5,211 bases of DNA from Spirochaetaceae bacterium (GTDB taxonomy: Bacteria > Spirochaetota > Spirochaetia > Treponematales > Breznakiellaceae). Where the stretch lies: assembly GCA_031255655.1 (NCBI GenBank), contig JAIRSB010000242.1, positions 1-5,211 on the forward strand, given 5' to 3'. A program made the translations under genes and the position numbers. Below are positions 5,153 to 5,211 of the stretch, one piece after another. Below the pieces are notes generated by a model, which was not told the DNA's origin, did not search any database, and saw only the letters and a program-made list of their open reading frames with translations. Position 1 is the stretch's first letter. Each line of letters opens with the position of its first letter.

Positions 5153-5211
5153 GTGGGTAGAGTTCACGCGGTCTGCGTAAGCGAACGGAAGGGGACGGCG
5201 AAACACGCCGT
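5153..5211 (+). CDS. Probable MOSC-domain protein, N-terminal fragment
   Basis: Only the first 19 codons are in the window: a GTG start, then GRVHAVCVSERKGTAKHA, followed by two bases of a likely Val codon. The pattern G-x-V-x-A-V-x-x-S-x-x-K-G-T-x-K is the usual opening of small MOSC-domain proteins, which bind molybdenum cofactor or its sulfur and in anaerobes are often encoded with, or fused to, MogA-like proteins. The strong GGAGG site, the 4-nt gap after moaA and the shared pathway support the call. Whether a MogA part follows cannot be seen. The call rests on a short stretch and on context. Confidence 0.65.
   Translation, partial: MGRVHAVCVSERKGTAKHA

Overview
The window reads as part of a host-associated spirochaete chromosome, most likely a Treponema of the termite-gut or rumen type. 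This is an inference from several traits together: a large lipoprotein built from cadherin-like beta-sandwich domains and GLUG-type repeats, an ALK/LTK-like glycine-rich domain remnant, a long intergenic G tract placed at a promoter, and a repeat of the type CCGCGGATTACACGGATG. No rRNA, tRNA or CRISPR array is visible, so the taxonomic call is moderate at best.

Layout. Positions 1-90 hold an imperfect inverted repeat. From 97 to about 660, on the minus strand, lies the C-terminal part of a glycine-rich surface-type protein with no credible start of its own; it looks like a 5'-truncated remnant. A strong GC-rich hairpin (670-699) separates it from a complete 949-residue lipoprotein gene (709-3558, minus), which has a clear Shine-Dalgarno site and lipobox.

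The region 3559-4119 carries no convincing gene but is dense in signals. A run of 14 G (3696-3709) is flanked on both sides by outward-facing TATAAT boxes. Next comes a GC-rich, structure-prone island (about 3731-3794), then a MITE-like element of 157 bp with perfect 19-bp terminal inverted repeats (3892-4048), and finally an extended -10 promoter whose predicted start falls on the moaA start codon.

The right end is a plus-strand molybdenum cofactor operon: moaA (GTP 3',8-cyclase) followed after 4 nt by the first codons of a probable MOSC-domain protein, cut by the window end. MoaA performs the first step of molybdopterin synthesis; a MOSC protein would act late, on the finished cofactor or its sulfur.

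The most interesting reading is that the lipoprotein may be phase-variable at transcription through the G14 tract, as poly-G tracts upstream of tpr genes are in Treponema pallidum. The moaA promoter suggests a leaderless mRNA, in contrast to the strong Shine-Dalgarno sites of the lipoprotein and the MOSC gene.
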